Shown here: in pieces, positions 61,356-64,000 of the stretch | How positions within the stretch are numbered: position 1 is the first letter of the stretch | Layout of the letters: the number at the start of each line of letters is the position of its first letter | NCBI RefSeq assembly: GCF_900113315.1 | Contig: NZ_FOZG01000002.1 | Coordinates: 1,240,001-1,304,000, forward strand | Reading direction: 5' to 3' | Origin: Sphingomonas jatrophae | GTDB lineage: Bacteria; Pseudomonadota; Alphaproteobacteria; Sphingomonadales; Sphingomonadaceae | Length of the DNA stretch: 64,000 nucleotides | Translations under genes and position numbers: made by a program | Notes under the pieces: generated by a model | What the model was told of the DNA's origin: nothing | Databases searched by the model: none | What the model saw: the letters and a program-made list of their open reading frames with translations, nothing else

Positions 61356-61547
61356 GTGCTCGAAGCCGTTGCCGTCACCTACACGTTTATCGCCAGCTTC
61401 GTGCTGGCCTCTGCCGAACGGAATCGCCGCCAGCAGCGGCCGCATGCGCGCCAGCTCGAATTCTTCGGCCGGCTGCTGATGGCGCTGTCGCTGACGCTCA
61501 GCGTGCTGCTGGGCGGCTGGGCGGCGTGGAGCCGGCTGATCGGCTGA
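61356..61547 (+). CDS. Small single- or double-helix membrane protein
   Basis: A 63-residue hypothetical protein with hydrophobic stretches at about residues 4-18 and 40-60 and a basic middle (ERNRRQQRPHARQLEFF). Starts at a GTG preceded by GGGGGGA, which gives the main support. Lies between the symporter gene and the convergent nuclease gene. No family recognised. Confidence 0.55.
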   Translation: MLEAVAVTYTFIASFVLASAERNRRQQRPHARQLEFFGRLLMALSLTLSVLLGGWAAWSRLIG

Positions 61548-61560
61548 CGCGCCGGCCCGC

Positions 61561-62424
61561 TCAGCGCGGGCCGAGCGCCTCGTCGAGCAGGCGCGCCAGT
61601 CTGATCCCGCCCTTGGCGACCTGCTCGCGCAGCACCGGCACCAGCTTCGCGATCGTCGCCTCGTCGAGCCGGGCTACCCTATCCGACTTCGGTCCGCACG
61701 GATCGGCGACGGCGCTGGCATAGGCCGCGTCGCGTGCGACCTGCCATTCCTCACGCGACCAATCCTCGACGCTGCCCTGCGCCCACGCGGCGCGCTCGGC
61801 CGGCGTGACCTGTGACAGGATGCCGGGCGCGTCGGCCGGCGGCGTCGAGAGCGCCCGGTCGGCGAGATAGCCGTCCCACACGGCGTGCAGGTTCACGCGC
61901 TTGCCCTCGATCCGGCCATAGGCCGCCTTCACCTGATTGCCGCCGAGATCGGCGTGATCGCCCGCGTGCAGCGGCTGGTGCAGATCGCCGACGAAGTGGA
62001 GCAGGAAGTTGAGCGCCATGATCCGCTCGCGCACCGGCACCGCTTGGTCCGCCAGCAGCCGGGCGTTGCGCTCGATCTGCTTGGACACGCAATTGCCGTC
62101 CTTGCACGGCACCGCGAGGTCGAACGGCTTGCAGATGTCGGCATTCTGATAGTGCCAGCTATAGGCGTAGCTGAAGCGGTCCTTCAGCTCCTTGACGCAA
62201 TCGGGCCAGTAGGACGCCTGCGCCACCGTCCGCGCCGGGCAGGTGGGCGTGTCCAGCAGCGCGGACTGGCGGAGCAGCGCGTCGATCTGGCGGCGCGTCT
62301 CGGGCTTGGCCGCGGCATAGGCGATCTCGGCGACGGTGGCGTGGCCATATTCCCACCAGGCCAAGGCCGGCGAGGCGGGCAGGAGCGCGAGAAGGCAGGC
62401 GAGGATCAGGCGAAGGCGGGTCAT
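61561..62424 (-). CDS. S1/P1-type nuclease, secreted
   Basis: Zinc-dependent nuclease of 287 residues acting on single-stranded nucleic acids, exported by a signal peptide (residues 1-22). Cleavage after ALA would free W23, whose amino group and side chain make the N-terminal zinc ligand in this family, and H28 follows as ligand at mature position 6. Further ligand clusters are YSWHYQNADIC, LLHFVGDLHQPLHAGD and NLHAVWD. Four cysteines (TCPARTV, DCVKE, ICKPF, PCKDGNC region) suggest disulfides, as in fungal P1. 44 bases after the isoaspartyl peptidase gene. Confidence 0.93.
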   Translation of the reverse strand: MTRLRLILACLLALLPASPALAWWEYGHATVAEIAYAAAKPETRRQIDALLRQSALLDTPTCPARTVAQASYWPDCVKELKDRFSYAYSWHYQNADICKPFDLAVPCKDGNCVSKQIERNARLLADQAVPVRERIMALNFLLHFVGDLHQPLHAGDHADLGGNQVKAAYGRIEGKRVNLHAVWDGYLADRALSTPPADAPGILSQVTPAERAAWAQGSVEDWSREEWQVARDAAYASAVADPCGPKSDRVARLDEATIAKLVPVLREQVAKGGIRLARLLDEALGPR

Positions 62425-62468
62425 TCGCCTGCCGCTAGGCCAGTTGCGTGACGAATCAACCGCTTCGC

Positions 62469-63389
62469 TTATGCCTCGTCGCCGTAGATGGCGATTTCGG
62501 GTGCGGCATCGGCGGCGGCGCGGGCACGGTACATGCCGGGCGTGTTGAACGCCCAGCCACCGGGCCCGTCGCGGCCGACGTGGATCAGCCCGCCCTTGCC
62601 GCCCATCGTGCCGAGTTCGCCGATCATCGCCTCGCCGGCCGCCGACGGCAGATCGCCCGCCAGCCGCACGCGCGCGCACAGTTCGTGCGCGATGCCGAGG
62701 CGGATGAAATATTCGCCGGCGCCCGTGCAGGAGACGGCGGCGGCGCGATCGTCGGCATAGGTGCCGGCCCCGATCAGCGGCGAATCGCCGACGCGTCCCC
62801 ACTTCTTGCCGGTCAGCCCGCCGGTCGATGTGGCCGCGGCCATCCGGCCTGCCATGTCGCGCGCAACCGCGCCGACGGTGCCGTATTTCATGTCGCTGTC
62901 GAACCGGCCATCGGGGCGGGCGAGGATCTCGTCGAGCTGGCGGCGGCGCTCGGCCGTCTCGAACCAGGCCGGATCCGCCGCCTCGATGTCGTGCGCGTGG
63001 GCGAAGGCATCCGCCCCGGCACCGGCGAGGAAGACGTGGGGCGAGCGCTCCATCACCGCGCGGGCGGCGGCGACCGGGTGGCGCGTGGTGCGCAGGCCCG
63101 CGACCGCGCCGGCGGCGAGATCGCTGCCAGCCATGATCGCGGCATCGCACTCGATCCGCCCCTCGGCGGTGAAGACGGAGCCGCGGCCGGCATTGAAGTG
63201 CGGATCATCCTCCAGCACCTCGACCGCGGCCTGCGCCGCATCCAGCGCGCTGCCGCCGCGGCGCAGCACCGCGGCGCCCGCCTCCAGCGCGGCGGCGAGG
63301 CCGGCGCGGCCCGCCTCGTCATCGGCTTGGGACAAATGGCCGCGGCGCATCGAGCCCGAGCCACCGTGGATGGCGAGCGCCCAGCTCAT
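62469..63389 (-). CDS. Isoaspartyl peptidase/L-asparaginase (IaaA-like)
   Basis: Plant-type asparaginase of the Ntn-hydrolase class, 306 residues, cleaving beta-aspartyl dipeptides and asparagine. IHGGSG near the N-terminus and NAGRGSVFTAEGRIECDAAIM are family marks; autoprocessing is expected before T171 in MKYGTVGAVARD. The small subunit then contains GDSPLIGAGTYADD and TGAGEYFIR. No signal peptide. Divergent from ispG. Confidence 0.93.
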   Translation of the reverse strand: MSWALAIHGGSGSMRRGHLSQADDEAGRAGLAAALEAGAAVLRRGGSALDAAQAAVEVLEDDPHFNAGRGSVFTAEGRIECDAAIMAGSDLAAGAVAGLRTTRHPVAAARAVMERSPHVFLAGAGADAFAHAHDIEAADPAWFETAERRRQLDEILARPDGRFDSDMKYGTVGAVARDMAGRMAAATSTGGLTGKKWGRVGDSPLIGAGTYADDRAAAVSCTGAGEYFIRLGIAHELCARVRLAGDLPSAAGEAMIGELGTMGGKGGLIHVGRDGPGGWAFNTPGMYRARAAADAAPEIAIYGDEA

Positions 63390-63513
63390 GCGGCGGTCCT
63401 GCGGGAAGAGGGTCGGTCAAGCATCTGCGCGGGACGCCTAGGCAGTGCGGTGGTTCCGGGCAAGCGGGCGGCCTGCCTTGGCGGCGTCACGCGGGCATCG
63501 TATATCAGCGGCC

Positions 63514-64000
63514 ATGTCCTCCATCCGTCCCTGGCGCGATATCGCGCGGCGCCCGTCCCGTCAGATCATGGTGGGCAACGTGCCCGTCGGCGGCGGCGCG
63601 CCCGTCACCGTTCAGACGATGACCAACACGCCCACCTCCGACGCGCGCGCGACGATCGACCAGATCCGCCGCTGCGAGGAAGCGGGGGCGGACATCATCC
63701 GCGTCTCCTGCCCCGACGTCGAATCGACCGCGGCGTTCAAGCAGATCGCCCGCGCATCGCGCGTGCCGCTCGTCGCCGACATCCATTTCCACTATCAGCG
63801 CGCGCTGGAGGCGGCGGATGCGGGGGCGGCGTGCCTCCGGATCAATCCTGGCAATATCGGCTCGTCCGAGCGGGTGGCCGAGGTGGTGCGCGCGGCCAAG
63901 GCGAATGGCTGCTCGATCCGCATCGGCGTGAATGCCGGCAGCCTCGAGCGCGACCTGCTGGAGAAATATGGCGAGCCCTGCCCCGAGGCGCTGGTGGAAA
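63514..64000 (+). CDS. ispG: 4-hydroxy-3-methylbut-2-enyl diphosphate synthase (N-terminal part)
   Basis: IspG/GcpE of the non-mevalonate isoprenoid route, an Fe4S4 enzyme that reductively opens the cyclodiphosphate. The gene runs off the right edge with 162 codons visible, of about 370 to 400 expected. The N-terminal TIM-barrel part is clear: [44 protein letters not shown] and LRINPGNIG. The C-terminal cluster-binding part is outside the window. ATG at 63514. Confidence 0.95.
   Translation, partial: MSSIRPWRDIARRPSRQIMVGNVPVGGGAPVTVQTMTNTPTSDARATIDQIRRCEEAGADIIRVSCPDVESTAAFKQIARASRVPLVADIHFHYQRALEAADAGAACLRINPGNIGSSERVAEVVRAAKANGCSIRIGVNAGSLERDLLEKYGEPCPEALVE

Noticed and set aside
1-64000. 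tRNA, rRNA, CRISPR, integrase or insertion sequence
   Set aside because: None seen: intergenic spaces are short and none shows a cloverleaf, direct-repeat array or transposase frame.

Overview
The window is a compact, very GC-rich chromosomal segment of an alphaproteobacterium, most likely a Sphingomonas-like member of the Sphingomonadales. Pointers are a SUF operon headed by an Rrf2 regulator, a Gcw_chp/TorF-type porin, a TonB-dependent receptor, an NaAtm1-like exporter, paired DUF962/YbhB/HNH housekeeping genes, and short palindromic repeats of types I associate with sphingomonads. About 66 protein genes are supported. I see no rRNA, tRNA, CRISPR array, insertion sequence or prophage, and no gene-free stretch longer than 300 bases (the longest is 286 bases at 38298-38583).

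Layout. 1-2900 carries rpmI-rplT and pheS-pheT on the minus strand. 3104-7243 holds a PP2C phosphatase convergent with an FHA-adenylate cyclase, then an AsmA-like envelope protein. 7385-13227 is a complete SUF Fe-S assembly operon (Rrf2 regulator, sufB, sufC, sufD, sufS, sufT-like, sufA-like) in which almost every junction overlaps. 13310-20478 runs rightward with pyrD, gamma-glutamyltransferase, an acyl-CoA ligase with a TTG start, and an orphan TonB receptor. 20525-31129 mixes an Old Yellow Enzyme, an Atm1-type exporter, two small uncharacterised proteins, a UbiH-family hydroxylase, ftsK, a GNAT enzyme, an HPP membrane protein, a ZIP transporter and recF.

31210-39435 holds a secreted unknown, a PLP-dependent sulfur-amino-acid enzyme, an OmpR/EnvZ-type two-component pair, a carbonic anhydrase translationally coupled to a SulP transporter, and the TorF-like porin. 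39482-46444 includes a probable frameshifted secreted protein in a string with folD, yggT, argB and yhhQ, and a NupC nucleoside transporter. 46407-51604 has an acyltransferase, the ergothioneine genes egtB-egtD, and a gluQ-RS/twin-TM/cobalamin adenosyltransferase cluster. 51793-57077 has an HNH endonuclease, a sterol-desaturase-family gene overlapping a DUF2141 gene, and a diguanylate cyclase upstream of an NfrB-like processive glycosyltransferase and a small NfrA-C-like barrel protein. 57240-64000 ends with thrS, ybaK, a dicarboxylate/amino-acid symporter, an S1/P1 nuclease, an isoaspartyl peptidase and the start of ispG.

The most interesting candidate for a little-described system is 53538-57077: a reduced, apparently c-di-GMP-associated exopolysaccharide synthase/export module. 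The PP2C plus FHA-cyclase pair, the carbonic anhydrase-SulP pair, and the frameshifted gene at 41665-42275 also deserve a second look. Most of the rest is ordinary core genome.
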